Assembly (NCBI GenBank): GCA_011522845.1
Contig: WTIF01000289.1
Location: 1-33,561 of the forward strand
Source: Deltaproteobacteria bacterium
GTDB lineage: Bacteria > SAR324 > NAC60-12
Reading direction: 5' to 3'
Length of the DNA: 33,561 bases
The position numbers were made by a program, and so were the translations under genes. Shown piece after piece: positions 17,291-25,826 of this stretch. The notes beneath the pieces are model-generated. The model was not told the origin of the DNA and searched no databases. It saw nothing but the letters and a program-made list of their open reading frames with translations. Position 1 is the stretch's first letter. Each line of letters opens with the position of its first letter.

Positions 17291-18741
17291 GATGCCTTCT
17301 TTGCAACTTCCATCATCAAATAAAGCGCCAACTCTTGAAGATCAACTTTCACCTGATACTGCTTCAGAAGGCCTCCGATCGAAATCAGAACTCTCCCCAT
17401 CAAAACAAAATTATCGGGAATTTTTACTTCTGCCCTTCTCATGATGCGCATATGAGTTTCCATCTGGCTAAGCCCTGCAAACTCGGCGGGATCTCTCTCG
17501 AAAAGTAATTTTAGCAGTAATGGGCCGTTGGGAACATCAAATCCAGCCTTGCGCAATAATGAATCAAAGTCTGATTGCTGACGATTGAATAGTGCCACCA
17601 AGACGTTTCTGTAAGCTTCACACTCGGAGTCTGTCAACTGAGCGACAGCACCAAAATCCAGCAGGGCTAGCTTCCCTTGAGGAGTTACAAAGAAATTTCC
17701 AGGGTGAGGATCTGCGTGGAACAAGCCGGTGACAAAGATTTGCTTGATGAAGCTTCTTACCAATGCTTTTAGCAGTGGCTCAGCAGCACTGGGCACATCA
17801 CTGAGGAAATGCCGAAGAGGCTGGCCGTCGACAAAACTCATAGCCAATACCTCTCTGCTCAGGAGATCAGGAATCAGGACTGGAAACACCCATTCCTCTG
17901 CTTCATACAGAGCAAGAAATTTTGTTAGGTTTGCTGCTTCATGGTAGTAATCCAGTTCTTGTCGGACACTCCTGCTTAATTCATCAACAGTTTGTTCAAC
18001 ATTCCAACCTTCTGCCCAGCGTTGAAGTAAGGGTGCGATGCGCTTGAAAAACAACAGGTCTGCTTCAATCTTCTCTGCAGCATCTGGCAACTGAATTTTC
18101 AGTGCGACGAGAGAACCACCTCTTGTTTTTGCTCGGTGAACTTGAGCAATAGATGCCGTTGCCAACGGTACTGGATCAACGTCATCGAATCGTAGTTTCC
18201 AATCGGCACCATAACACTGGATTAGCTGCTTTTCGAGTTCTTCCCATGACACACTTGGAGCCTGATCCTGAAGCTCTGCTAGCTGATCTACATAGGTTTT
18301 TGGGAGCCAGTCTCCTTGACAGCTAAGGAACTGCGCTGCTTTTATCCATGCACCCCCTTGTCTGCGGCAAAGCTCAGCCAGCTCGGCAGCGTTCTTCTGA
18401 TGAAGAGTTTGTGTTTCTTCAGCAATTTCATGGGGCTCAAGTACAGGAAGGCGGATTTTCTGAAACGCGTAGGTTCGGGCTGCAATGCTGAGAAGCGCTT
18501 GGCCGGCATCAAAGTAGCGGCTTCCATGAGCATACCACTGGTTCAGATTGTCTGACTGGCTGATGAGTTGTCGGAAAGCCTCAGGAGCATCTGTCCGAAT
18601 CCAGTCGAGAAACCCATCTCCCCAGCCTTTCCATCGTTTGGACCATTCCTCTGAGATACCGGTTTCGTCTGCCCAGTCAGAAACAGTTTGATGGGCTTTG
18701 ACCAGCCAACGTTGGGAATCTCGGAGCCAGTTGTCTGCCAT
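17287..18741 (-). CDS. ABC1/UbiB (AarF)-family atypical kinase
   Basis: The 484-residue protein carries the ABC1 kinase core. It has a KxGQ-like motif written KAAQ (134-137), an Ala-rich loop LATASIAQVH (193-202), the lysine of VALK (K215) and QELDYYHEA (261-269). The catalytic loop HADPHPGNF (342-350) and DFG (362-364) follow. The family includes UbiB/COQ8, which supports ubiquinone synthesis through ATPase activity. The first 75 residues are Trp-rich (NWL, RWL, DW, EEW, RWKGW, DWI), unlike the usual family start. No C-terminal membrane pair typical of E. coli UbiB is apparent, and no ubi genes adjoin. The downstream repeat protein overlaps by four bases. Confidence 0.88.
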   Translation of the reverse strand: MADNWLRDSQRWLVKAHQTVSDWADETGISEEWSKRWKGWGDGFLDWIRTDAPEAFRQLISQSDNLNQWYAHGSRYFDAGQALLSIAARTYAFQKIRLPVLEPHEIAEETQTLHQKNAAELAELCRRQGGAWIKAAQFLSCQGDWLPKTYVDQLAELQDQAPSVSWEELEKQLIQCYGADWKLRFDDVDPVPLATASIAQVHRAKTRGGSLVALKIQLPDAAEKIEADLLFFKRIAPLLQRWAEGWNVEQTVDELSRSVRQELDYYHEAANLTKFLALYEAEEWVFPVLIPDLLSREVLAMSFVDGQPLRHFLSDVPSAAEPLLKALVRSFIKQIFVTGLFHADPHPGNFFVTPQGKLALLDFGAVAQLTDSECEAYRNVLVALFNRQQSDFDSLLRKAGFDVPNGPLLLKLLFERDPAEFAGLSQMETHMRIMRRAEVKIPDNFVLMGRVLISIGGLLKQYQVKVDLQELALYLMMEVAKKAS

Positions 18742-18838
18742 TGACCCAAAAATTAGTTTATGTGGTGAGCTGCAGGGTGTTAAAGCACGTTAGTTGAGAA
18801 GTCTTCTAGCAAAATTGCGATGCTAAGGGAAGCAAAGT

Positions 18839-21283
18839 TTAACAGGAAAGCTGGTAGTCCAATGTCAACAGAGCAACTTCTCGGAAGTGTTTGACAAAAT
18901 GGATTGTCAAATTTTTTCGCAAGTGTGCAGGTAGTTCCTCGAATTGCGAACGGTTTGCTTCTGGAAAAATCAGTGTATTGATGCCTGCGAGCTTTGCTCC
19001 AACAACTTTTTCTCGAACACCTCCAATTGGGAGGACTTGTCCACTGAGAGTTAATTCTCCGGTCATCGCAATGGATGCTGGAACAGCTTGTTGGATAGCA
19101 AGTGAAAGCAGGCTGGTCGCCATGGCTATTCCCGCTGAAGGGCCGTCTTTGGGTGTGGCGCCTTCGGGAACATGCAGGTGGATCGTATTTTTCTTGAAGA
19201 ATTGCATCTTGCCCGGAACTTCGCGCAGCAAGGATTGGACGTAGCTGTGTGCTATTGAGGAGGATTCCTTCATCACATCCCCGAGTTGCCCTGTCAATTT
19301 GAAATCTCCTGAGCTCCCATTGAGCATAATTGATTCAATGGGTAGAGTTGAACCTCCGGTTGGTGTCCAAGCTAGGCCCCGGACAACTCCTGGCAATTCC
19401 AAGCGCTTGTAGGCGTCTTCAGGGTACTCTGGCTGTCCCAAAAAATCGTGAAGCTGCTCCCGCTGGATGACAACTTTCTGCTTGTCTCCCTTGGCTACGC
19501 GCATTGCCACACGTCTTGTGATGGATCGAAGTTTTTTCTCCAAATTACGCACTCCAACCTCACGAGCATATTCCACTGTCAACTGCTTCAGTGTTTCTTT
19601 AGGTAGCTCAAGGTTTTCCTCTGTGAGTCCATGATCGGGGAGAATTTTTGGAATCAGGTGACGCTGGGCGATCTTCAATTTTTCTTCGATTACGTAACCG
19701 GACAATCGGAGAATCTCCATCCGATCAATCAGAACCGGTGGAATCGTATCGAGGCTGTTGGCCGTAGCTACGAAAAGCACGTTTGATAGGTCAAAACGCA
19801 GATCAAGATAGTGGTCTAGGAAATCTTTGTTCTGCTCAGGATCCAGTACTTCTAACAGAACGGAGTAGGGGTCTCCTCGGAAGCTCCGACCAGCCTTGTC
19901 CAATTCGTCCAGCATGATTACTGGATTCGCTGTCTTGGTAGTCCGTAAGGCTTGGATCAGCCGCCCAGGCATGGCTCCAATGTACGTTCGTCGGTGTCCC
20001 TTCAATTCATTTTCATCACTCATCCCGCCAACGGAGAAGCGATAAAATTCTCGACCTAGTGCGGAGGCAATAGATTTACCAAGTGATGTTTTCCCAACAC
20101 CCGGTGGTCCCACAAGGCAAAGAATCCCACCTCGCATTCCACCTCGAAGTTTGCTGACTGCAATGAATTCAAGAATGCGTTTCTTTACATCGTCCAGACC
20201 ATAGTGATCGTGGTTAAGGACACGCTCTGCTTGTGTAATTCCAAGCTTGTCTTTCGAGTAGACTCCCCAAGGCAAAGCAGCAATCCAGTCCAGATATTGA
20301 TGGACGATCTGAGATTCAGGTGAAGAGTCATCCATGAATTCATAGCGTCCCAATTCCTGAATCACTCGCTCTTTTGCTTCCTCTGTGAGAGTCAATTCCG
20401 AAAATCGTTCTCGAAAACGATCCAGCTCCATCTGCTTGCGGTCTTGCTCTAATCCTAATTCGTGCTTGATTTCCCGAAGTTGTTCTCTTAGAAAAAACTC
20501 TCTTTGATGCTTCGAGAGCCGCTCATCAATTTTCTGACTGATCTTCTCTTTCAGCAAACTCAGGTCATATTCCTCCCGCAGCAACAGCAGAGTCTGCTCC
20601 ATTCGTTCTTGGATATCGTGAGTCTCCAGGATTTTTTGCAGGGCCTTGCTTTTGGCGTTAGTCATCGAGGCAGCCAAATCAGTCAGCTTGATTGGTTCGT
20701 CAAGATTGACCTGCGATAGTAAGTGATGCATCTCCTGAGAGAAGGTTGGATTATGGGGAATCAATTCTTTTAAGGTAGAGACGATGGCAGCTGCAGAGGC
20801 ACGCAACTGCTCGGTCATTTCAGGAGGTGCTTCTTCGATGTAATCCACTTCAGCACTATAATGCTGGTCATCTGGATAGAATCTCCGGACCTTGAACCGC
20901 TTCAGAGTGCTCAGCATGAATTGGCAGCTTTCATCCGGCAATTCCACCCAGTGCAGGACGTACGCAACGGTTCCAACACGGTACAGCTGAGAAGCAGACT
21001 CGATTTGGCGTTGCTCTCCTTCCTCATCGCTCTCGTTGGGTTTAGCCATCACGAGACCGATGATTTTTTCTTCACGGATTTGATCCCGAATCCAGCGGCT
21101 GACCATACTATCAGCCCCAACCATCGTCAAAATACCAGGGAAAATTGGACGCTGATAAACCGGAAAGATTGGAATACGATTGGGCAGATCAGCCACCGTG
21201 ATGACCGTTCCTTCCGAATCAACAAGAAGAATCCGATCTTTTTTGTTGGCTTGGTTGCCGTTGGTGGCTTTTTTTCGAGCCAT
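18839..21283 (-). CDS. lon: ATP-dependent protease Lon
   Basis: This 814-residue Lon has the N-terminal substrate domain (about 35-245), a coiled region, and the AAA+ domain with Walker A GPPGVGKTS (392-400) and Walker B VIMLDELDK (455-463). The protease domain has catalytic S716 (DGPSAG) and K759 (REKVVGAK), 43 residues apart as in E. coli Lon. It degrades misfolded and regulatory proteins in the cytoplasm. It is slightly longer than E. coli Lon because of a charged N-terminal extension. It lies between htpG and the ABC1 kinase gene on the same strand. Confidence 0.97.
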   Translation of the reverse strand: MARKKATNGNQANKKDRILLVDSEGTVITVADLPNRIPIFPVYQRPIFPGILTMVGADSMVSRWIRDQIREEKIIGLVMAKPNESDEEGEQRQIESASQLYRVGTVAYVLHWVELPDESCQFMLSTLKRFKVRRFYPDDQHYSAEVDYIEEAPPEMTEQLRASAAAIVSTLKELIPHNPTFSQEMHHLLSQVNLDEPIKLTDLAASMTNAKSKALQKILETHDIQERMEQTLLLLREEYDLSLLKEKISQKIDERLSKHQREFFLREQLREIKHELGLEQDRKQMELDRFRERFSELTLTEEAKERVIQELGRYEFMDDSSPESQIVHQYLDWIAALPWGVYSKDKLGITQAERVLNHDHYGLDDVKKRILEFIAVSKLRGGMRGGILCLVGPPGVGKTSLGKSIASALGREFYRFSVGGMSDENELKGHRRTYIGAMPGRLIQALRTTKTANPVIMLDELDKAGRSFRGDPYSVLLEVLDPEQNKDFLDHYLDLRFDLSNVLFVATANSLDTIPPVLIDRMEILRLSGYVIEEKLKIAQRHLIPKILPDHGLTEENLELPKETLKQLTVEYAREVGVRNLEKKLRSITRRVAMRVAKGDKQKVVIQREQLHDFLGQPEYPEDAYKRLELPGVVRGLAWTPTGGSTLPIESIMLNGSSGDFKLTGQLGDVMKESSSIAHSYVQSLLREVPGKMQFFKKNTIHLHVPEGATPKDGPSAGIAMATSLLSLAIQQAVPASIAMTGELTLSGQVLPIGGVREKVVGAKLAGINTLIFPEANRSQFEELPAHLRKNLTIHFVKHFREVALLTLDYQLSC

Positions 21284-21310
21284 TTTCTCGGTTGGCTGGA
21301 GTTAGTAAGT

Positions 21311-21343
21311 CAGAGAGAACAAATTAGTGAAGCGTTTTCTCTG
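21311..21343. repeat. inverted repeat between htpG and lon
   Basis: CAGAGAGAAC (21311-21320) and GTTTTCTCTG (21334-21343) pair with one mismatch around a 13-base loop. The hairpin lies in the 82-base gap after htpG and before lon, so it could end or attenuate htpG transcription or act as an operator for lon. No U tract follows. Confidence 0.4.
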
Positions 21344-21365
21344 TAATCAGATTTGAAGGTCTGCT

Positions 21366-23246
21366 TCAGGAGGTCAGTTGGTGAGCTGTCGCAGCTTCCA
21401 TGAAGTCATAGAGATCTGGCAGAAGTTCAGTGGGATTGTCCAACAGACCCTCCACCAGCATTGCACTACGGAAGAGCTGTTCCACGGCTTGGCCAAAAAA
21501 TTCTGATTTTGGATTTTCCTCCGCCAGCTTCGCCAAGTTCTGCAAGATCGGATGTTTCAGATTAACTTCTAAATTGCGTTTGCTGATCTGGTATTCCTCA
21601 TTGACCATCTTCATCATTCGCTCCATATGAGCGCTCATGTTCTCCTGAGGATTGATAAGGGAGCAAGGGCTATCCACCAGTCTCTTGGACGCAATCACAT
21701 CTTTAATTCGGTCACCAAGCTGCTGCTTGATCTTGTGGAGCAGAACTTCTCTCTGCTCTGTACTCATTTGAGAGGTATCTTCAACAGGATCTGGCACATC
21801 AATATCTGCCTGCGAGATGCTCTTGAAGGCTTTTCCATCATAATCTCGCAGCTCATTCATCAAGAAATCGTCGATGTGATCATGCAGGAACAACACTTCC
21901 AAGCTTTGCTTGCGGAAATACTCAAGATTTGGATGGTGTTGTAAGGATTCTCTAGACGGCCCCACAATATAATAAATCTCTTTTTGCTCGTCACGCATCC
22001 GACTCACGTAGTCTTTTAAAGAGACATCAGCCGTAGCCCCTTCACTCAATGAAGAGTTGAAACGTAGGAGATCCATGAGCTTACTGCGATTACCGAAATC
22101 AGCGGAGACTCCCTCTTTCAGCAGTACGCCAAATTCCTTCCAGAACTGGTTATAGGACTCTGAATTGTTATCAGCGAGTGTTTGCAGTTCTTTCAAGAGC
22201 CGTGTGGTGAGGCTTTTCTTGATTCGTTCCACCAATGCGTTCTGCTGAACACTCTCTCTGGAAACATTGAGGGGAAGATCTTCAGAGTCCACTACTCCCT
22301 GAACAAAGCGTAAGTACGGTGGGAGAAGGCCATTATGCTGAGGTTGGATGAGCACTTTTTGGGCGTAAAGAGCCAAGCCTTTTCCCTCGCGTGCATAGAG
22401 CACTTCATTAGTAATCTTTTGTGGAATATAAAGCAGGGCGTAGTACTGAATCGGAGCATCAATCGATAAGTGTAGATGCTGTAAGGCAGGCTGATGATCG
22501 TAACTAATCTGCTTGTAAAACTCTTCATAGTCCTTCTGGCTGACTTCCTCTTTAGACTGTGTCCAAATCGCAGTCACTTTATTGATGGTCTCCCCCTTGA
22601 GTTGGATGGGGTGGGGGACATAATTGGAATATTTGCTGACGATTGATTTCAGTCGGTATTCATTACAGAATTCTTTGGCCTCATCTTTCAGATGCAACAC
22701 GATCTTGGTTCCACGCTCTTCCTTGCTAGCTGGTGCAAGCTCGTACTGACCACTTCCACTTGAATTCCATGACCAAGCCTGGCTATCGGGACGCCAAGAT
22801 CGGGTGGTTAACTCCACCTTGTCAGCTACCATGAAGACTGCATAGAAACCGACACCGAATTGTCCAATGAGATTCTGGACTGCTTGTTTGGATTGTTGAG
22901 CCTCCCTTAAAAATTTGAGAGTTCCTGAACTCGCTATGGTTCCCAGGTTTTCTATCAACTCTTCGCGAGTCATCCCACAACCAGTATCCTCAATAGTGAT
23001 TGTTTGCTTGTCTTCATCGAAGGATAGTTCGATTTGCAAGGATGCATCTGGATTCAGCAGTTGATCTGCAGAAGTGAGCGCGAGGAACTGAACTTTACTC
23101 AGCGCATCTGCGGAATTGGACAGCAGTTCCCTCAAAAAGATTTCTCGCTCGGTGTACAGGGAGTGTACGAGAATATCGAGCAGCTTCTGCATCTCCGCCT
23201 GATACTCGTGTACCTCAGGTTGTGGCGTGGATTGGGCTGAACTCAA
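21366..23246 (-). CDS. htpG: chaperone HtpG (Hsp90)
   Basis: This 626-residue Hsp90 has the GHKL ATPase motifs FLRELLSNSADAL, IEDTGCGMTREEL, GTIASSGT and GQFGVGFYAVFM, followed by the middle and C-terminal dimerisation domains. The length equals that of E. coli HtpG within a few residues. The start is TTG at 23246, supported by a strong AAGGAGG ribosome-binding site five bases upstream; no ATG lies nearby in frame. It assists folding of client proteins in the cytoplasm. No clear sigma-32 promoter is seen in the 121 bases upstream. Confidence 0.97.
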   Translation of the reverse strand: MSSAQSTPQPEVHEYQAEMQKLLDILVHSLYTEREIFLRELLSNSADALSKVQFLALTSADQLLNPDASLQIELSFDEDKQTITIEDTGCGMTREELIENLGTIASSGTLKFLREAQQSKQAVQNLIGQFGVGFYAVFMVADKVELTTRSWRPDSQAWSWNSSGSGQYELAPASKEERGTKIVLHLKDEAKEFCNEYRLKSIVSKYSNYVPHPIQLKGETINKVTAIWTQSKEEVSQKDYEEFYKQISYDHQPALQHLHLSIDAPIQYYALLYIPQKITNEVLYAREGKGLALYAQKVLIQPQHNGLLPPYLRFVQGVVDSEDLPLNVSRESVQQNALVERIKKSLTTRLLKELQTLADNNSESYNQFWKEFGVLLKEGVSADFGNRSKLMDLLRFNSSLSEGATADVSLKDYVSRMRDEQKEIYYIVGPSRESLQHHPNLEYFRKQSLEVLFLHDHIDDFLMNELRDYDGKAFKSISQADIDVPDPVEDTSQMSTEQREVLLHKIKQQLGDRIKDVIASKRLVDSPCSLINPQENMSAHMERMMKMVNEEYQISKRNLEVNLKHPILQNLAKLAEENPKSEFFGQAVEQLFRSAMLVEGLLDNPTELLPDLYDFMEAATAHQLTS

Positions 23247-23367
23247 GGATCCTCCTTAAAATCTATAATGAAAGTAGTTTGATAGTGAGTCGGCGTTGCG
23301 ACAAAAGAAGTAAACTAAGTATCTTAACAAACGATCTTAGAAAGAGAAAGTCACTTTGCGGGATAAA

Positions 23368-23775
23368 TCAGTCAGAGGTTGGCAGGTGGTCCTGGATCCA
23401 ATCGGGAACCGGGACTGGTTTTTCCTGCCTGATGCAGACTAACTCAATCACTGCCTTGACAAGAAGTTGTTGGTCGGAGGAGCGCACAATGTTTTGTAGA
23501 AATTGAACACGATAGGGACTGGTCAGGGTTGGTTGTGTTTGCACTTCCAGGCGATCTCCCAAAACGGCACCACGTCGGAAATTCATTTCAGCTCGATAGA
23601 CTACGAAAGAGAGGTTTTCCTGCTGATGAATTTGGTAAAGGCGTTCTGCACCTAGAATCTCCGAACGGGCTCTTTCACAATATTTCAGATAGTTCGCATG
23701 ATAGACCACCCCGGTTATGTCCGTATCCTCGTAGTAGACGGTGATGGGGAAGCGAAATAGGAGACTTTCAGTCAT
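23368..23775 (-). CDS. ybgC: acyl-CoA thioesterase, YbgC/4HBT hotdog family
   Basis: This 135-residue hotdog protein begins MTESLLFRFPITVYYEDTD, followed by GVVYHANYLKYCERARSE, the YbgC signature with the catalytic Asp. In E. coli YbgC is a thioesterase for short acyl-CoA or acyl-ACP in the Tol-Pal locus; no tol genes are present here. I chose the ATG at 23775 because the conserved part begins right there; a longer frame up to 23844 would add a non-conserved stretch inside the upstream gene. The start overlaps the end of the MFS gene by eight bases. Confidence 0.88.
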   Translation of the reverse strand: MTESLLFRFPITVYYEDTDITGVVYHANYLKYCERARSEILGAERLYQIHQQENLSFVVYRAEMNFRRGAVLGDRLEVQTQPTLTSPYRVQFLQNIVRSSDQQLLVKAVIELVCIRQEKPVPVPDWIQDHLPTSD

Positions 23776-25102
23776 GCTGTTCCAGAATTCTGGCTTCTCT
23801 TCTACCTTGCTCTTCATCAACTTTCCAAAGCAGCGCCCCTCCAATCAAGAAAAGAATGGAGATGGAAGCAATGCTCCAGCGGGCTGCCTCTTGACCAACG
23901 GATTCAAGTTCTGCTGCTGAGGGGCTGTCTCCTAACAACCAACCTTTGGCCATCAGGGCAGTCATCCCCATTAACAAAGGCCCTATGATGGCGGCGAACT
24001 TTCCAAGCGTGTTATAGAAGCCGAAGTACTCTGCAGTTTGATTTTTTGGGATGAGACGAGCGTAAAATGATCGACTGAGTGCCTGCACTCCCCCTTGAGC
24101 AATTCCAATTAGGACAGCAAGGCCATAGAACTCAAATTGACTCTTCATTTGAGTACCCCAGATGGTCACTATGAGATAAATGCCAATGCCAACTAAAATT
24201 GATTTGCGGCAGTCCCAACGTGTACCGAGTCGGCCAAAGAAAAGTGCTGCAGGAAAGCCTATGAACTGTACCAACAACAAGGCTGTGATTAAATCGCTTG
24301 ATGAAAAACCAATGGAAAGACCATAGTCGACAGCCATTCGAATCACAGTGCCCACCCCGTCAATGTAAAACCAGTAGGCTGCTAAAAAGAGGAAAAGTGT
24401 TCGGAGATGCCTTATTTTACGGAAGGTTTCAGCAAGTTGTTGAAATCCAGCGAGGACTGAGCTTCCTTTCGCTGGCGACTCCCGGCTGACTTCTGGAACC
24501 CAGAGTAGCGTGAAAACGCTGAATCCTCCCCACCACACAGCTACTGTAAGGAAAGAGAGTCTCACCGCTTCCGCAGGGCCTGCTAGTCCAAACCAATCGG
24601 GTTGCAGTGTCATTAAGACGTTGATCAGAAAAAGGAGTCCACCACCTAAATAGCCGAGGGCATAGCCAAAGCTTGAAATACGGTCGAGCTGATCATCCGG
24701 TACTAGATCTGCGAGCATCGCATCATAAAAGATGTTCCCACCAGCAAATCCCAAGGAACCCAAAACGTAGACCAAGACAGCCCATTCCCATTGACCCTGC
24801 TCAATGAAATAAAGCCCCGCACTCATGAACACCCCAAGATAGGTGAACACTGCGAGCAAGGGCTTCTTCAGGCGACCTCGATCAGCAATCGCTCCCAGGA
24901 TGGGAGCAGTCAGAGCAATCAGTAAACTGGATAAAGAATTGGCAAAACCAAGCTGAGCTGTACTGACACTGACATCTGCTCCAGCACTCCAAAATTGTTT
25001 GAAAAAAATAGGAAAGAACCCAGCGATTACAGTTGTAGCGAATACGGAGTTAGCCCAATCATAAAGTGCCCAACCCCAAATTGACTTTCGTGAGGCTTCC
25101 AT
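23768..25102 (-). CDS. MFS transporter, Atg22/UMF1-type
   Basis: This 444-residue membrane protein has about 12 hydrophobic segments. Its start, WGWALYDWANSVFATTVIAGFFP, is the hallmark of the UMF1 / vacuole-effluxer (Atg22-like) branch of the major facilitator superfamily. The conserved SFGYALGYLGGGLLFLIN, GGVQALSRSFYARLIP and EYFGFYNTLGKFAAIIGPLL stretches are also present. The yeast Atg22 protein exports amino acids from vacuoles; bacterial substrates are not established. It ends inside the start of the ybgC gene, so the two are likely coupled. Confidence 0.9.
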   Translation of the reverse strand: MEASRKSIWGWALYDWANSVFATTVIAGFFPIFFKQFWSAGADVSVSTAQLGFANSLSSLLIALTAPILGAIADRGRLKKPLLAVFTYLGVFMSAGLYFIEQGQWEWAVLVYVLGSLGFAGGNIFYDAMLADLVPDDQLDRISSFGYALGYLGGGLLFLINVLMTLQPDWFGLAGPAEAVRLSFLTVAVWWGGFSVFTLLWVPEVSRESPAKGSSVLAGFQQLAETFRKIRHLRTLFLFLAAYWFYIDGVGTVIRMAVDYGLSIGFSSSDLITALLLVQFIGFPAALFFGRLGTRWDCRKSILVGIGIYLIVTIWGTQMKSQFEFYGLAVLIGIAQGGVQALSRSFYARLIPKNQTAEYFGFYNTLGKFAAIIGPLLMGMTALMAKGWLLGDSPSAAELESVGQEAARWSIASISILFLIGGALLWKVDEEQGRREARILEQHD

Positions 25103-25145
25103 AGGATTGCTATTTGAAACGAATATTTAGTGGTTGCCGAAAGTT

Positions 25146-25679
25146 TCAGAGCAACTTTTCAATATCATTCAGAAGTTGTGGATGATTTGGTGAGACTGTC
25201 GAAGGATATCGAGCAATGACCTGCCCATTCCTGTCGACGAGGAACTTTTCAAAGTTCCAGCGTACTTCTCCCCGCATTGCTGGATATGCAGATGAATTGG
25301 TGAGAAATTCATAAACGGCCTGTTTGTTGGACCCTACCACCGAAGAACTAGCAAATAACGGGAAGCTGATTCTGTAACCCTCACAGAACTCCTTGATTTC
25401 TTCATTGCTGGATAATTCCTGGTGGAAATCATTGCTTGGAAAACCCAGCACAACAAATCCTTGATTCCGGTATTTTTGAAAGATTTCCTCCATTGCTTCG
25501 TATTGTGGAGTGAATCCGCATCTGGAGGCTGTGTTGACAACCAGTACAACCTTGCCCTTAAACTCGCTGAGTGGCAGATCAGAACCATCAATGTCGGGGG
25601 CAGTTAGTTCAAAAAGATTTGAGGCGGAAACATTAGTTACAGTGGCCCAGAAAAATAGTGCGCTGAGTAGAAGACGCAT
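25146..25679 (-). CDS. glutathione peroxidase family protein, Cys type, exported
   Basis: I place the start at the ATG at 25679, giving 177 residues. It is preceded by AAAGGACC and begins with a signal peptide, MRLLLSALFFWATVTNVSAS. An upstream in-frame ATG at 25751 would add a polar stretch without family similarity. The peroxidatic cysteine is C54 (SRCGFT, an ordinary TGC codon, not selenocysteine). W141 and N142 (RWNF) fit the catalytic tetrad, whereas the usual Gln is Asp at 84 (FPSNDF), as in a known bacterial subgroup. C99 may be the resolving cysteine. It probably reduces peroxides in the periplasm with a thiol donor. Confidence 0.9.
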   Translation of the reverse strand: MRLLLSALFFWATVTNVSASNLFELTAPDIDGSDLPLSEFKGKVVLVVNTASRCGFTPQYEAMEEIFQKYRNQGFVVLGFPSNDFHQELSSNEEIKEFCEGYRISFPLFASSSVVGSNKQAVYEFLTNSSAYPAMRGEVRWNFEKFLVDRNGQVIARYPSTVSPNHPQLLNDIEKLL

Positions 25680-25786
25680 TTGGTCCTTTCGAAGGGATTG
25701 ATTGGGATGGTGACAGGATCTACTGGATTGAGAGAAAATCTCCATATTCAAGCGTAGGAGATTATCAAAGGCGGGTCAATGATTGA

Positions 25787-25810
25787 GGACAGCTTCTGAA
25801 GAAGCCGTCC
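25787..25810 (-). terminator. hairpin downstream of rpsA, possible terminator
   Basis: On the minus strand GGACGGCTTC-TTCA-GAAGCTGTCC forms a ten-pair stem with one G-U pair. It starts 17 bases after the rpsA stop codon. Only a weak U-rich stretch follows, so it may end transcription inefficiently or protect the 3' end of the rpsA mRNA. Confidence 0.55.
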
Positions 25811-25826
25811 ATCAAAATCAGGGTCT

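Noticed and set aside
20861-21346. Open frame of 161 codons on the plus strand opposite lon
   Set aside because: It lies wholly antisense to the conserved N-terminus of lon and has no family likeness or ribosome-binding site.
23775-23844. Longer N-terminus for the YbgC-like protein
   Set aside because: The added residues lie inside the MFS gene and are not family-like; the ATG at 23775 begins right before the conserved domain.
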